The notes under the pieces are model-generated. The model made no database searches, was not told where the DNA came from, and was given only the letters and a program-made list of their open reading frames with translations. Below, in pieces: positions 24,620-34,178 of a stretch of DNA of 64,000 nucleotides (positions are counted from its first letter, which is position 1; each line of letters starts with the position of its first letter). Source of the DNA: Streptomyces lavendulae subsp. lavendulae (GTDB lineage: Bacteria > Actinomycetota > Actinomycetes > Streptomycetales > Streptomycetaceae); NCBI RefSeq assembly GCF_002803845.1, contig NZ_CP024985.1, positions 7,079,501-7,143,500 on the forward strand. The letters are read 5' to 3'. The translations under genes were made by a program, and so were the position numbers.

Positions 24620-26128
24620 ATGATGGGCCGGCGTCCTTATGACTATGTCGTTGTGGGAGCGGGGACAGCGGGGTGCGTGATCGCATCCCGGCTTACGGAA
24701 CGCCCCCGCGTGCGGGTGCTGTTGCTGGAGGCGGGAGCCCGGGACGCGACCGAGGCGATGGCATCTCCTTGGGGGTTCCTGGGGTTCGACCCGTCCACCC
24801 TCTGGCTGGGCTCCTCGACCGTGCAGGCCGGTACGGGCAGGGCCGCCGACGTGCTGCGCGGTAAGGCGCTCGGCGGATCGTCGAGCATCAACGGCCTCTA
24901 CCACCTGCGGGGGCACCGCTCCGGTTACGACGAATGGCCCGGACTCGGCGCTCCGGGCTGGGGTTTCGACGATCTGCTGCCCCATTTCCGCCGCAGCGAG
25001 AGCACGCGCGGTCGTGATGCCTCCGTGCGCGGCACGGAGGGGCCGGTCGTGGTCGCCCCGGTTCCGGAACCCCACCCCCTGGCCATGGCGGGCGTCGACG
25101 CCGCGGTGCAGGCGGGGTTCACACGCGCCGATGACATCGGCGGCGGGCTGGAGACCGGGTTCGGGTGGAGTGACATGAACCTGCCCGGCGGCGCCCGTCA
25201 GAGCGCGGCCGACGCCTACATCCGTCCGTTCCTCGGCCGGCCGGACCTGGACGTCGTCACGGACGCGACCGTGCGGCGGCTGCGCATCACCGCGGGCCGC
25301 TGCACCGGCGTCGAGTACACCGTGGGCGGTCGGCACCTGTCCGTCGAGAGCGCCGAGGTCATATTGACCGCGGGGGCCATCGGTTCCGCGCACCTCCTGA
25401 TGCTGTCAGGGATAGGCCCGGCACGACACCTCGGCGAACACGGCATCGGCGTCGTCGCCGACCTGCCGGGAGTGGGATCCCATCTGCAGGACCATCCGAT
25501 GGCGGCAGTGGTGTACGAGGCCGGCCGGCCCGTACCGTTCGTTCCCGCCAACCCGCCGGCCGAAATGATGGGCCTGCTGTACAGCGACCCCGCCGCGCCC
25601 CGGCCGGACCTCCAGGTCTACGTCGTCGCCGCACCGCTCCCGTCGGCATGGGGCCAACCGCCGGCCAACGGCTACTCCATCGCCTTCTCGGCGATGGCTC
25701 CGTACAGCAGCGGCACCGTGCGCCTGGCGGACGCCGATCCCGCCGGCGCTCCCGTCGTCGACCCCGGCTACCTGAGCGACGACCGTGACCTGGAGGTCAT
25801 GCGCAAGGGCCTGGCAGTGGCACGCCGCATCGGGGAGGCCGACGCCTTCGCCGACTGGCGGGGGCAGGAAGCGGTGCCGGGCCCCGGGACGAGCGGCGCA
25901 TCCGTGGAAGAGTTCCTCCGCAAGGCCACCGGCCCCTACTTCCACTTCACCGGCACCTGCCGCATGGGAACCGACGCCGATGCCGTCGTCGACCCTGCGA
26001 ACCTTCGCGTACACGGGCTCGCCGGACTGCGGGTCGCCGATGCCTCGGTGATGCCGTCCATCCCCTCGGCCAACACCAACGCGACGGTCTACGCCATCGC
26101 CGAACGGGCTGCCGAACTGCTCGGCTGA
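24620..26128 (+). CDS. GMC family FAD-dependent oxidoreductase
   Basis: A 502-residue glucose-methanol-choline oxidoreductase that oxidises an alcohol with FAD. Seen: the FAD dinucleotide loop VVGAGTAGCVIASRL at the N-terminus, LLLEAGARD, the GMC signature region GKALGGSSSINGLYHLRG, GAIGSAHLLMLSGIGP in the middle, and the catalytic region FHFTGTCRMG with the ending PSANTNATVYAIAERAA. The substrate (choline-like, polyethylene glycol or other alcohol) is not evident. ATG 24620 or 24623 is preceded by a modest purine run. It heads a same-strand series with the IMPase-like and F420-type genes, separated by 70-80 bases. Confidence 0.85.
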   Translation: MMGRRPYDYVVVGAGTAGCVIASRLTERPRVRVLLLEAGARDATEAMASPWGFLGFDPSTLWLGSSTVQAGTGRAADVLRGKALGGSSSINGLYHLRGHRSGYDEWPGLGAPGWGFDDLLPHFRRSESTRGRDASVRGTEGPVVVAPVPEPHPLAMAGVDAAVQAGFTRADDIGGGLETGFGWSDMNLPGGARQSAADAYIRPFLGRPDLDVVTDATVRRLRITAGRCTGVEYTVGGRHLSVESAEVILTAGAIGSAHLLMLSGIGPARHLGEHGIGVVADLPGVGSHLQDHPMAAVVYEAGRPVPFVPANPPAEMMGLLYSDPAAPRPDLQVYVVAAPLPSAWGQPPANGYSIAFSAMAPYSSGTVRLADADPAGAPVVDPGYLSDDRDLEVMRKGLAVARRIGEADAFADWRGQEAVPGPGTSGASVEEFLRKATGPYFHFTGTCRMGTDADAVVDPANLRVHGLAGLRVADASVMPSIPSANTNATVYAIAERAAELLG

Positions 26129-26206
26129 GCCTCCTCCCGCGCGCGGCCGCCCCGCCCACGCTGCCCTCCCCCGGCAGCACCTCCCCCCTCAGACAGGAGC
26201 ACCACC

Positions 26207-27025
26207 ATGTCCGGAACGCTTCGGACCACTGACGTCGTCACCTCCGACGCCGACCTGCTCGACCGCACCGCGACCGCCGTGCGCGCCGCCGGTGCGGCGC
26301 TGCGCGAGCGCTTCGGCGAGGTGGTCCGCTACGAGACCCGCGAAGAGCTGATGCACGCGCTCGCCGCCAACGACAGCGCGGCGCTCGACATCCTGCGCCC
26401 CCGTCTCACGAGCCTGCGTCCGGAGGCCGGTTGGGTGGAGGACGAGCTGGACGGCGGGGCCCTGCCACACGGCGAGTGGTGGGTCGTGGACCCGGCCGAA
26501 GGCAACGTCAACCACCTGCACGCCCTGCCCGAGTGGGCGGTGACCGCCACCCTCGTACGGGAGAACCAGCCCGTACTCACCGTGGTCCACCTGCCGTTGA
26601 CCGGCGAGACCTACACCGCGCTCACCGGCGCCGGCGCCCACCTCGACGGCCGGCCGCTCCACGTCTCCGGCACCGCGGACCTCGGCCTGAGCATCGTGGC
26701 CACCAGTCAGGCCCGGCCCGACGAGGACGAGAAGGTCGTGCGGCGCGTCGGCTCCTCGATCACCGCGATGCTCTTCGACGCGCTCGTCGTCCGCACCGCC
26801 GTACCCGCGACCCTGCACCTGACGAACGTGGCCGCCGGCCGGACCGACGCCTTCTGGCAGTTCGCCGGCGCCCGCGCGGACCTGCTGCCAGGCGCGCTGC
26901 TCGTCACCGAGGCCGGCGGACGGATCTCGGACGCCGAGGGCCGCCCCTGGACCCCGCAGAGCGGGAGCTTCCTGGCCGCCGCGCCCGGCGTCCACACCGA
27001 GGCCGTCGCCACACTCTCCCGCTGA
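26207..27025 (+). CDS. Inositol monophosphatase-family protein with altered metal motif
   Basis: A 272-residue member of the inositol monophosphatase fold, which hydrolyses small phosphate esters using Mg2+. The family motif DPLDGTTNF is here DPAEGNVNH, with the second Asp replaced by Glu. The upstream acidic residues (WVEDELDG) are kept. The later WD-x-A-A-G motif reads ADLLPG, keeping the Asp but losing the Trp. It could still bind metal, possibly with a different substrate. The ATG at 26207 follows CAGGAG. The next gene begins 71 bases downstream on the same strand. Confidence 0.7.
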   Translation: MSGTLRTTDVVTSDADLLDRTATAVRAAGAALRERFGEVVRYETREELMHALAANDSAALDILRPRLTSLRPEAGWVEDELDGGALPHGEWWVVDPAEGNVNHLHALPEWAVTATLVRENQPVLTVVHLPLTGETYTALTGAGAHLDGRPLHVSGTADLGLSIVATSQARPDEDEKVVRRVGSSITAMLFDALVVRTAVPATLHLTNVAAGRTDAFWQFAGARADLLPGALLVTEAGGRISDAEGRPWTPQSGSFLAAAPGVHTEAVATLSR

Positions 27026-27096
27026 CCCCACACACCACGCCTCGCACACCACACCCCGCACAGCACATCACGCACCCACGCAAGGACCACATCACC

Positions 27097-27693
27097 ATGA
27101 CCACGATCGCAGTTCTCGGAAACGGCCGCGTCGGCGGCAACCTCGCCACGGCCCTCACCCGGGCAGGGCACGAGGTGACCGTCGCGGACCGCGCACCGGG
27201 CGCCGCCGCCGACGCAGCCCGGACGGCCCGGATCGTCATCAACGCCACCCCGGGCGACGGCTCACTGGACCGGCTCGCCGCCCTGCGCGAGGAACTGCAC
27301 GGCAAGATCCTCGTCGACGTCTCCAACGCCACCGTCGACGGACCGGACGGACTGCCGGCCGACCTCGTCTACCCCGGCTCAAGCCTCGCCGAACAGCTCC
27401 AGGAAGCACTCCCCGAAACGCACGTCGTCAAGACGCTCAACACCATGCTCTTCCCGGTGATGACCGCGCCGGCCGCGCTCACCCAGTCGCCGACGGCCTT
27501 CCTCTCCGGCGAGGACCCCCTGGCCAAGCAGACCGTCCGCGAACTGCTCGTCGACCTCGGCTGGAACAAGGACTGGATCACCGATCTCGGCGGCATCCGG
27601 ACCGCCCGCGCCACGGAGGCCGCCATCCTCTTCGTGCCGCACGTGATCCGGTCCACCGGATTCACCCCCTTCGCGATCTCGATCGCCCGCTGA
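27097..27693 (+). CDS. NADPH-dependent F420 reductase-like oxidoreductase
   Basis: A 198-residue Rossmann protein with an N-terminal dinucleotide loop, IAVLGNGRVGGNLATAL, and the F420/NADP oxidoreductase-type continuation (INATPGDGSLDRL, KTLNTMLFPVM). Such enzymes pass hydride between NADPH and F420, or act on related substrates; many short family members are of unknown specificity. The ATG at 27097 follows AAGGACC. It is third in the GMC-IMPase series and is followed by an AraC regulator, so the group may be one catabolic or redox unit. Confidence 0.75.
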   Translation: MTTIAVLGNGRVGGNLATALTRAGHEVTVADRAPGAAADAARTARIVINATPGDGSLDRLAALREELHGKILVDVSNATVDGPDGLPADLVYPGSSLAEQLQEALPETHVVKTLNTMLFPVMTAPAALTQSPTAFLSGEDPLAKQTVRELLVDLGWNKDWITDLGGIRTARATEAAILFVPHVIRSTGFTPFAISIAR

Positions 27694-27857
27694 CCGCCGA
27701 GCCGCGCGAGCGCGACCAGCTCTGCCCCTCCATCGCTGCAATGCGAGCCGTCTATAGGAAGATTGGCACGGTGTTCACATGAGTCATGGCGCCGTCCTGC
27801 GGAACACGGTCACCACAGGACGGCGTCGAAGCATGCGTACGAGAGGGCCGGAGAGGG

Positions 27858-28880
27858 ATGCACGGTACTGGAGCGGAGGTCGACGGCGCGCGCGGGGTGT
27901 TCGCGGTGGACTCGACCGCCCCGGGCTCCGCACCGCGGGGACTCGACGAGTTCCGGCGCGGATGGGAGACGCAGGTCGGTGACGAGGTCTTCCAACTGCC
28001 GGCCTTCAGCCCGGACACGATCGGTGACTTCCGGGTCAAGGGCACCGTCGCCAAGGTGCACGGCGCGGCGATCGCCGATCTTCACGCCGCGTCGGCGACC
28101 CGGACCGCGGACGTCCCTGGCGGCGATCAGGATCTGGTGGCCATGTACGTCGTGCGGCGCGGCGCGTGGACGCTGGGCGGCCCGCCCGGTTACGGCGACC
28201 AGACCGTGCCGGCCGGACAGTTCCTCGTCCGCCACCTCGGGCGCCTGACGGCCTTCGAGACGTCGGCGCACCTCACGGCGAAGTTCCTCGTCCTGCCTCC
28301 TGGCGAGCTCAAACCCCTCCTCGGGAACCGGGTCGTCACCGGGCCGGCGGACTCGGCCGAGATGCGCTTGCTGACGGCCATGACGGACATGGTTCACACG
28401 ACCGTGGCCGACCTCGGCCCCGCCGGTGTGGCAGCTGCCCAAGGCACCCTGATCGAGCTGACCAAGGCGGTGGCGAAGGGCCGCTTCGACGACGTGGAAC
28501 CCCGGTTGGCTCCCGCGCTCACCCAGGCGGCCAAGGACATCGCGGACCGTCGGCTCGCCGATCCCGACCTTTCTCCGGCGATGCTCGCGCGCGAACTCAA
28601 CGTCTCCGTCCGCACGCTGCACCGGGCGTTCGCCGCGGTGGGCGAGCAGGTGACCACCTACATCCGCCACCGGCGACTGCACGAGGCCCGGCTCGCCCTC
28701 GTCGCGCCGTCAGGGCGCCTGAGCATCTCGGAACTCGCCGCGCACTGGCAGTTCGCGGACGGCAGCCACTTCACCCGGGCCTTCAAGAAGCACTACGGCC
28801 AGACTCCCACCGAGTACGCCCGCTCGACCGCAGCAGCCACGCCCTCCCCGCACCGCGGCGCTGCGTCCCCGACGAGCTGA
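27858..28880 (+). CDS. AraC-family transcriptional regulator
   Basis: A 340-residue regulator. Residues about 30-200 resemble the AraC-binding-like sensor domain (AAIADLHAASATRT, LVRHLGRLTAFET). About 235-330 hold the double helix-turn-helix (SPAMLARELNVSVRTLHRAF and HWQFADGSHFTRAFKKHYGQ, ending TPTEYARS). It binds DNA and usually activates nearby genes in response to a small molecule. The ATG at 27858 follows GGAGAGGG; longer in-frame starts lack a site. Its position directly after the GMC/IMPase/F420-type genes suggests it controls them, although it is on the same strand. Confidence 0.85.
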   Translation: MHGTGAEVDGARGVFAVDSTAPGSAPRGLDEFRRGWETQVGDEVFQLPAFSPDTIGDFRVKGTVAKVHGAAIADLHAASATRTADVPGGDQDLVAMYVVRRGAWTLGGPPGYGDQTVPAGQFLVRHLGRLTAFETSAHLTAKFLVLPPGELKPLLGNRVVTGPADSAEMRLLTAMTDMVHTTVADLGPAGVAAAQGTLIELTKAVAKGRFDDVEPRLAPALTQAAKDIADRRLADPDLSPAMLARELNVSVRTLHRAFAAVGEQVTTYIRHRRLHEARLALVAPSGRLSISELAAHWQFADGSHFTRAFKKHYGQTPTEYARSTAAATPSPHRGAASPTS

Positions 28881-28944
28881 CGACAGGGCCGGTCACCCGG
28901 GGAGGGCGGTTTCCCTTCCGGGAGCCCGAGCCCGACCTGGCGGT

Positions 28945-29078
<134 letters not shown>

Positions 29079-29121
29079 AGTTTGATGAAGTTCCGTAGGT
29101 GTGAAAGGTGGTTGACCAGTC

Positions 29122-29232
29122 ATGATGACGGACCAGGAGTGGCTTGATCACTGGTTGCAGCGGGCGCCGGCTCTCTCAGGGGAGGTCCTGGAGCGACTCA
29201 CGGAGCACATGACCGAGGGCGAAGACGAGTGA
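29122..29232 (+). CDS. Very small acidic ORF, repeated in part at 35279
   Basis: A 36-residue frame, MMTDQEWLDHWLQRAPALSG then EVLERLTEHMTEGEDE. The WLDHWLxxAPxLS pattern recurs at 35279 as DWLDHWLRQAPPLSAEALERV, in each case immediately beside an aldehyde dehydrogenase 3' fragment. Similar tiny proteins sit near integrative elements in actinomycetes, but I cannot assign a function. No strong ribosome site precedes it. Confidence 0.45.
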   Translation: MMTDQEWLDHWLQRAPALSGEVLERLTEHMTEGEDE

Positions 29233-29494
29233 CCACCGGGCGGTGTCGTCACTCCGAGCTGGCGAGCCTCGAAGCCTGCACGGACAGCAGGCCACGGAGA
29301 TGGCCGAAGCCCCAGGTGTCGAGGCGTCGGCGTAGCTGTTGATCCAGTCCGTCGGCGGCGGGTCGTGTGGCTCTTCCAGGCCGTGGCACCACTGGGAGAT
29401 GATGTTGTTGCCGAGAACGAGATCCGTGACGGCAGTGCGCAGCTGTCTGCGTTCCTGGACGACATGGACGGCTCTTGGAGAAGGTTTGACGGCA
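29233..29494. other. Decayed sequence between island edge and transposase remnant
   Basis: No intact gene. Several short frames exist on both strands without family matches or codon bias. Probably decayed insertion-sequence or cargo DNA. Confidence 0.4.
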
Positions 29495-29626
29495 CCGCAT
29501 CGTTAGGCGCTGGAAGCCGCGGAACCAGGCGATGGTGCGTCCAACTACCCGGCGGTAGACGCCAAGGCCGGAGCTGTGCGGGACGCCGCGGCGGGCGATC
29601 GGGATGCCCTGCCCGTCGATGGCCAA
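29495..29626 (-). pseudogene. IS5-type transposase remnant
   Basis: About 44 codons reading GIPIARRGVPHSSGLGVYRR then VVGRTIAWFRGFQRLTMR. This matches the region around the catalytic Glu of IS5-family transposases (usual form: RRWVVERTFAWLxxFRRLxxR), with Glu changed to Gly. The flanks do not continue the transposase in frame, so it is dead. Confidence 0.7.
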
Positions 29627-29818
29627 GATCGGGCGGACCGTCGTCTCTCGTTCCGAGTCTCTTCCGATTCGGTTGGATCTTCAGGTGGTTGCGCCGGGCG
29701 TGGTAGAGCTGAGGTCGTGCTGGCCGTACGGGACGCTGAGGCATTTCGCAAGGTCGGAGGGGCTCAGTGCCGCACGAACGGTAGATCTCCGGGTTTCACC
29801 CGCTCGCGCGGCCCTGCA

Positions 29819-32800
29819 TCACCTGCCCCGCTTGCTCCGTGACCGTCTGCTCCCTTGCTTGGGCTGCTTGCGCGGGGGCGCAGGCGGGCGGTCCTGCGCG
29901 TCAGGGGTGGGGGAGGGACGCAGGTTCACGGAGACAAGTGCGGCGGCGAGAAGGCCTTTGCTGCTGACGTCTGACAAGCGTTCACCAAGTGTTGCGGGCG
30001 ACGAGAGAAGACGCCGGTGGGCTGCCGTCTCTTGCAGGTCGAGGCCGTAGCCGTAGTAGACCACCGCGGTGCCTCGGGTGCGTGCTGCCTTGAGCCATTG
30101 GCCGGAGACGTGGACGCTGGCGCGGGCGATGACCGTGCCGTCCCTGTGTTCCAGCACGAGGTGACGGCCGGTGAGAGTGAGAGTGATGTCCTCGGCTGAC
30201 GGAACGCTGGCGGCCCTGTCTATCAGGCGCCTGAAGCCCTTGTCACAGGCCCGGTGGATCTGCAGTTCGGTCGACTTCCCGGATTCGAGAGAAGTCACCA
30301 CGCGCATGTTGGTGGGTTCGAGGAACACCATGGCGCGGGGGCCGGGGAGCATGTGGCGGAACTCGGGAAGCAGAACCTCGAGGTTGGAGGTGCCGCCCAG
30401 AACGGAATAGGCGGGGTCGGAGGACATCGCCGCTCGTCCATGGCATGGGGCTGCCTCCTCGTACACGGCGTGCATCGCTGGGGCGGCGAGGAGCTGGGTG
30501 CCGGCGGCGGAGATGATCTCCCCGCTCTCAGCCTGGTGCTTGCGATGCACGATTTCCCCGGCCAACACCGCGAGCCGCGGTGTGAGTCCTTGGTAGAGCC
30601 GTTCCCACACGCTGTCCGGATCGTAGGGCTCGGTGAACGTCTTGTCCGTCAGATGCCTCATTAGGTCCATGGGCGCGGAGGCTGCGGAGTTGGTGCTGAA
30701 GGACCGCCACATGCCGTGCACCAGACGCAGGAGGACGAAGCGCGCGTGATCCGTGGGGATTTCCGGCGCCGGGTTCTCGTCGATGCTGGTTTCTTCGAGG
30801 AGGCGCCCCAAGAACTCGACTGCCTGCTGATTTCCGCTCGTGACCCACTTCCATGCGCTGGCAAGGCCGACATTGTGTACAAGGTTTCGCACGGAGAAGC
30901 TGTGCAGAGTGTGGGGCCCGGAGTAGGGCAGGAAGTCGGTGAGCGCCGCATGGGCGTCCTGCCACTTCTCCTGCTGGACGAGAGCCTCGATGAGCAGGCG
31001 CTTCAACTCTGCCGAGGACTTGCTCCAGGGCACGGACACGGTGGCGATGGCAGCGGATGCGGCCTGTTCGGCGCGCTGGGCTTCCCCCGCGCTCAGCAGC
31101 TCTGAGATGTCAGCGAGGTCGCGCAGTGCCTGGGTGGTTGCGGTTCCTGGGGCGGCATCAGTTACTGAGACGAAGCGCTGGAGCAGCCGGGAGAGACCGT
31201 CGTGGGAGGCCAGGCGTAGCTGGGTCTGGAGGACCAACACCGCGTTGGCGGCGAGCTCGATCGGACGGGGATCGAGTGGGGCTGGCAGGGCGAGGAGATG
31301 GGACAACACTCGACCGAGCCGTTCTTCGATCTGGTCGGCTGCGTCGACGGGTTCACGTAGTTGCACAATGTGGGCCAGCAGGACTTCGACCTGTGCGGTC
31401 ACACCGAGATCGGGATGGCCAGCCTGCTCAAGTCGTACCAGCTCGCGCTCGAGTAGCTGCTGCGCGGTCTCGTACTGGCCGTGCGCGAGATGAAAGGCCG
31501 CGAGGTTCCCCATGAGCAGACAGGTCTGGAGATCGGCAATCCCGACGTCCTCGACGTGCCCGATCAAGGCAGTGACGTGTTGAGCAAGCTCCCACGAGCG
31601 CTCGGCCTCGTCTGTCTCGATCGCCCCCAGAAGCCACTGATTGGTGTGGGCGGCCACTTGCGGCAGCGCCGTCGCAGCAATCTGCGCCAGCCCGAGGTGC
31701 CGTGCCAGGATGACCTGCAGCACCGAGTTCATCGAAACGGTGTCTTCGCTCCCCGCAAAGGCCTCCTTGCGAACCGGCAGAGGCTCGTCGTAGCGCACCA
31801 AGGAGACGTTAGTGAGTTCGCGGAAGACCTCACGTACGGGATGTTCGACCTCGTCCAGGACCAACCAGCCGGGAGACGACGGCAACTGCTCTATGCCGAC
31901 GATTGCGCAGGCGAGGGCGAGATGGACGGGGATCCGACGTGGAGCCAGCCAGCACAAGGCCGCGAGAGTGGACAGGGTGGGTTGCACCAGGTTCCTGGCC
32001 TGGGCACTCGTGATCAGACGCTCGACGCTCAAGGCGACTGCGGCGGCCAGTGTGCGGGGATAGCCGGATGGAACCGAGTCTTCGTCGTCTGCCGCTCGCT
32101 GCAGCAGTGTGTCCGCATAGGAATCCAGCCGATGCACTCCGATTCCACAGCTGACCAGATAGCCGCAGGCCACCTCGATGGCCAAAGGCCAGCACTCCAG
32201 GGCCTGCGCTAGGCGGGACACCACCTCGGCATGCTGCGCAGCCTCACCGTCCGACAGCTCCAGGCGCAACCGCAGCAACTCCAGAGCCTGCTCGTCGCGC
32301 AGGGCACCTACTTCGACGTGTCCACGCGCATTACGCCAGTTTCCGCCCAGCGACGTGACGATGATCCCGCCCCGGCCCAAGCTGGGCAACCAAGGGCGGG
32401 TGGACTTCGCCGCCGCATCGTCGAACACCATGAGCCACGGCCCTGGCAAAGACTGGAGCAACGCGTGCACCCGCTCACGAATCAGCCGAGGGTCCGTCAC
32501 CTCCACAGAACCGCCAGTCCCCGTCAGATGACCGAGTATCCGGGCGAACGACGCGGTCAACGCCTCTTCCGTCTCGGCCTCGACCCAGAAGATCCTGTCG
32601 TAGCGGTAGGCATGCTCCGCGACGTAAGCGGCGGCCAGACTCGATTTGCCCAGCCCTGACAAGCCGGTGACGACACATACGGGAACGGTGCCGGAGTTTC
32701 CTGAACCGCTAGAAACGACCGCGTCGATCTCGGCGACCAGATCCGACCTGGACACCTCAGGGACGTTCGGCATCGGGCCGTATACGAGACCGAAATCCTG

Positions 32801-33526
32801 CCGGCCCACCGCAGCGATCAGCTGCTTGTCCTCAGCCAGCGCCAAACGCCGGAAGTCCTCGACGTCCCACTGCGCCAGACCCGGATCGGCCGCACGCCGC
32901 ATGACCTCGGCCACCAAGTATCCCAGTACGAAGCCGCCGACCCGATCGGACAGCCCACGCCCGCTTCGCTCTCGCTGGAGGCGCAACGCGTCGTTGAGGT
33001 CCTGGCGCAACTGCGCCTCACTGCGCGGGTCGAAGTCGATCTCCGCACGTCCCAGCCGCTCCCACTGCTGTGACGTCAGCGCCTTGCATAGCGCCCAGGT
33101 GGCCGGAGCCCGCTTCAGGAGTTCTTCCAACTCCTTCTGCAGAGCCGGTAGGTCGGCGCCGTGAAGCCTGAGTACTTCGGCCAGCCGGAGACAGCTTTCG
33201 TTTGGGGAAGCAGAAGTGATCAAACGGTACTTCATCGCGTCAAAACCGGTGATCAGATGCAGCACTACCGCCACGGCGTCCCGTGCCCGGATCACACGTG
33301 TGGGCCCGGCGCTCTTGACCTGCACTGCCACAAGAGAACGCCCGTCGGCGTCGACCAGATCGAAGTCGACGCAATCAGCCTGCTGGACCGACGTCGCTCC
33401 AGCAGGTCCCTCCACCCGGCACGCCGCCACTTCACCTGTGCCAAGTCCTGCCAGCAACGCTTCCACGGTACGCAAGTACTGGTACTGAAACCCGCGAGCA
33501 GCGACCCGGCCACCGTCGAGCGTCAT
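29819..33526 (-). CDS. PD-(D/E)XK-like nuclease / STAND NTPase / helical-repeat protein
   Basis: A 1235-residue NLR-like protein. Residues 8-100 look like a restriction-endonuclease fold of the Cap4/DUF4297 sort: GFQYQYLRTVEALL, Glu39 in RVEG, DCVDFDL at 51-57 and the catalytic-type QVK at 69-71. Residues about 260-560 are an NB-ARC/STAND NTPase with Walker A GLSGLGKSS (288-296), Walker B WLMVFDD (364-370) and sensor GGIIVTSLGG. The remainder is alpha-helical, TPR-like, with a basic tail. Known relatives recognise phage components and then degrade DNA, causing abortive infection. The ATG at 33526 follows GGAGGAA. The gene sits in an island bounded by IS remnants and aldehyde dehydrogenase fragments, as expected for transferred defence genes. 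Confidence 0.85.
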   Translation of the reverse strand: MTLDGGRVAARGFQYQYLRTVEALLAGLGTGEVAACRVEGPAGATSVQQADCVDFDLVDADGRSLVAVQVKSAGPTRVIRARDAVAVVLHLITGFDAMKYRLITSASPNESCLRLAEVLRLHGADLPALQKELEELLKRAPATWALCKALTSQQWERLGRAEIDFDPRSEAQLRQDLNDALRLQRERSGRGLSDRVGGFVLGYLVAEVMRRAADPGLAQWDVEDFRRLALAEDKQLIAAVGRQDFGLVYGPMPNVPEVSRSDLVAEIDAVVSSGSGNSGTVPVCVVTGLSGLGKSSLAAAYVAEHAYRYDRIFWVEAETEEALTASFARILGHLTGTGGSVEVTDPRLIRERVHALLQSLPGPWLMVFDDAAAKSTRPWLPSLGRGGIIVTSLGGNWRNARGHVEVGALRDEQALELLRLRLELSDGEAAQHAEVVSRLAQALECWPLAIEVACGYLVSCGIGVHRLDSYADTLLQRAADDEDSVPSGYPRTLAAAVALSVERLITSAQARNLVQPTLSTLAALCWLAPRRIPVHLALACAIVGIEQLPSSPGWLVLDEVEHPVREVFRELTNVSLVRYDEPLPVRKEAFAGSEDTVSMNSVLQVILARHLGLAQIAATALPQVAAHTNQWLLGAIETDEAERSWELAQHVTALIGHVEDVGIADLQTCLLMGNLAAFHLAHGQYETAQQLLERELVRLEQAGHPDLGVTAQVEVLLAHIVQLREPVDAADQIEERLGRVLSHLLALPAPLDPRPIELAANAVLVLQTQLRLASHDGLSRLLQRFVSVTDAAPGTATTQALRDLADISELLSAGEAQRAEQAASAAIATVSVPWSKSSAELKRLLIEALVQQEKWQDAHAALTDFLPYSGPHTLHSFSVRNLVHNVGLASAWKWVTSGNQQAVEFLGRLLEETSIDENPAPEIPTDHARFVLLRLVHGMWRSFSTNSAASAPMDLMRHLTDKTFTEPYDPDSVWERLYQGLTPRLAVLAGEIVHRKHQAESGEIISAAGTQLLAAPAMHAVYEEAAPCHGRAAMSSDPAYSVLGGTSNLEVLLPEFRHMLPGPRAMVFLEPTNMRVVTSLESGKSTELQIHRACDKGFRRLIDRAASVPSAEDITLTLTGRHLVLEHRDGTVIARASVHVSGQWLKAARTRGTAVVYYGYGLDLQETAAHRRLLSSPATLGERLSDVSSKGLLAAALVSVNLRPSPTPDAQDRPPAPPRKQPKQGSRRSRSKRGR

Positions 33527-33583
33527 GCGTTCCTCCCCCTGGACCTGTTTAACCGACAGGATAGAGAGCACCACCGACAAGGC

Positions 33584-33770
33584 CTCTTAGACCGTGTCCT
33601 ATGCGGTGAGACGGAGGAGTTACTTGTAGCAGCCCAGGGAAGCAGCGAGGTCGAGGAAGACCAGGTAGTTGCGGGGTGGTGTCCGTAGCGATGGTTGAGC
33701 CGACGGTATCCGGTGAGCCAGGAGACGGTCCGCTCGATGACCGACCGGTGCTGGCCCAGGCACTCTTTCG
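33584..33770 (-). pseudogene. IS5-type transposase 3' remnant with possible IS end
   Basis: Two frames joined by a frameshift give ECLGQHRSVIERTVSWLTGY then RRLNHRYG and, after the shift, RNYLVFLDLAASLGCYK and stop at 33620. This is the C-terminus of an IS5-like transposase, here with the catalytic Glu kept in VIERTVSW. The bases 33588-33612 just beyond the stop (GACCGTGTCCTATGCGG) look like an insertion-sequence terminal repeat. The 5' part of the gene is missing. Confidence 0.75.
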
Positions 33771-33880
33771 CGGAGGCTGCCGTGGCCTGTGTCGAGGCTA
33801 TCTGAAGCGTCCAGGCCGGTGGCGGAGCCCGAGCCGACTGCACGGGGCCGGACAGAGCGGAGCTGTGTGGACGAGTCGAC

Positions 33881-34165
33881 GTGCTGCGACCGTCCATCAG
33901 TAAGGCGCTGGCGCTGGTTCTGGTGGAGGGACCAGAGGAAGTGGCGCACGCCGCCCACCAGGCCGTGCGCGCGATGACCGCCTGGGCATGTGCGGCTGGC
34001 GTGTATCCACCTGAGCATCCTCTGGCAGTCTCTCGTTCCGTACGGTCCGTGTTTCGCGAGGGCCCGACTGACGTGGTGGGGCTGTCAGACATGGTGTGGG
34101 AGCGGATTCGCGAGTTCGAGGCGCGTGCCCGCGCAGCGCTGGATCATCGGGTGCCGGCCGCGTGA
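33881..34165 (+). CDS. Possible 3' part of a small hypothetical gene
   Basis: An open frame of up to 94 codons on the plus strand. The part ALALVLVEGPEEVAHAAHQA resembles the C-terminal helices of many small streptomycete hypothetical proteins. There is no ribosome site at its GTG and it starts next to the IS remnant, so it is probably the tail of a gene cut by insertion. Low confidence that it is expressed. Confidence 0.25.
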   Translation: MLRPSISKALALVLVEGPEEVAHAAHQAVRAMTAWACAAGVYPPEHPLAVSRSVRSVFREGPTDVVGLSDMVWERIREFEARARAALDHRVPAA

Positions 34166-34178
34166 GCGGGGGCGGGAA

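Noticed and set aside
33881..34092. Minus-strand continuation of the transposase upstream of 33770
   Set aside because: The translated sequence beyond ECLGQHRS shows no DDE-transposase features, so the 5' part of the IS is missing rather than present.
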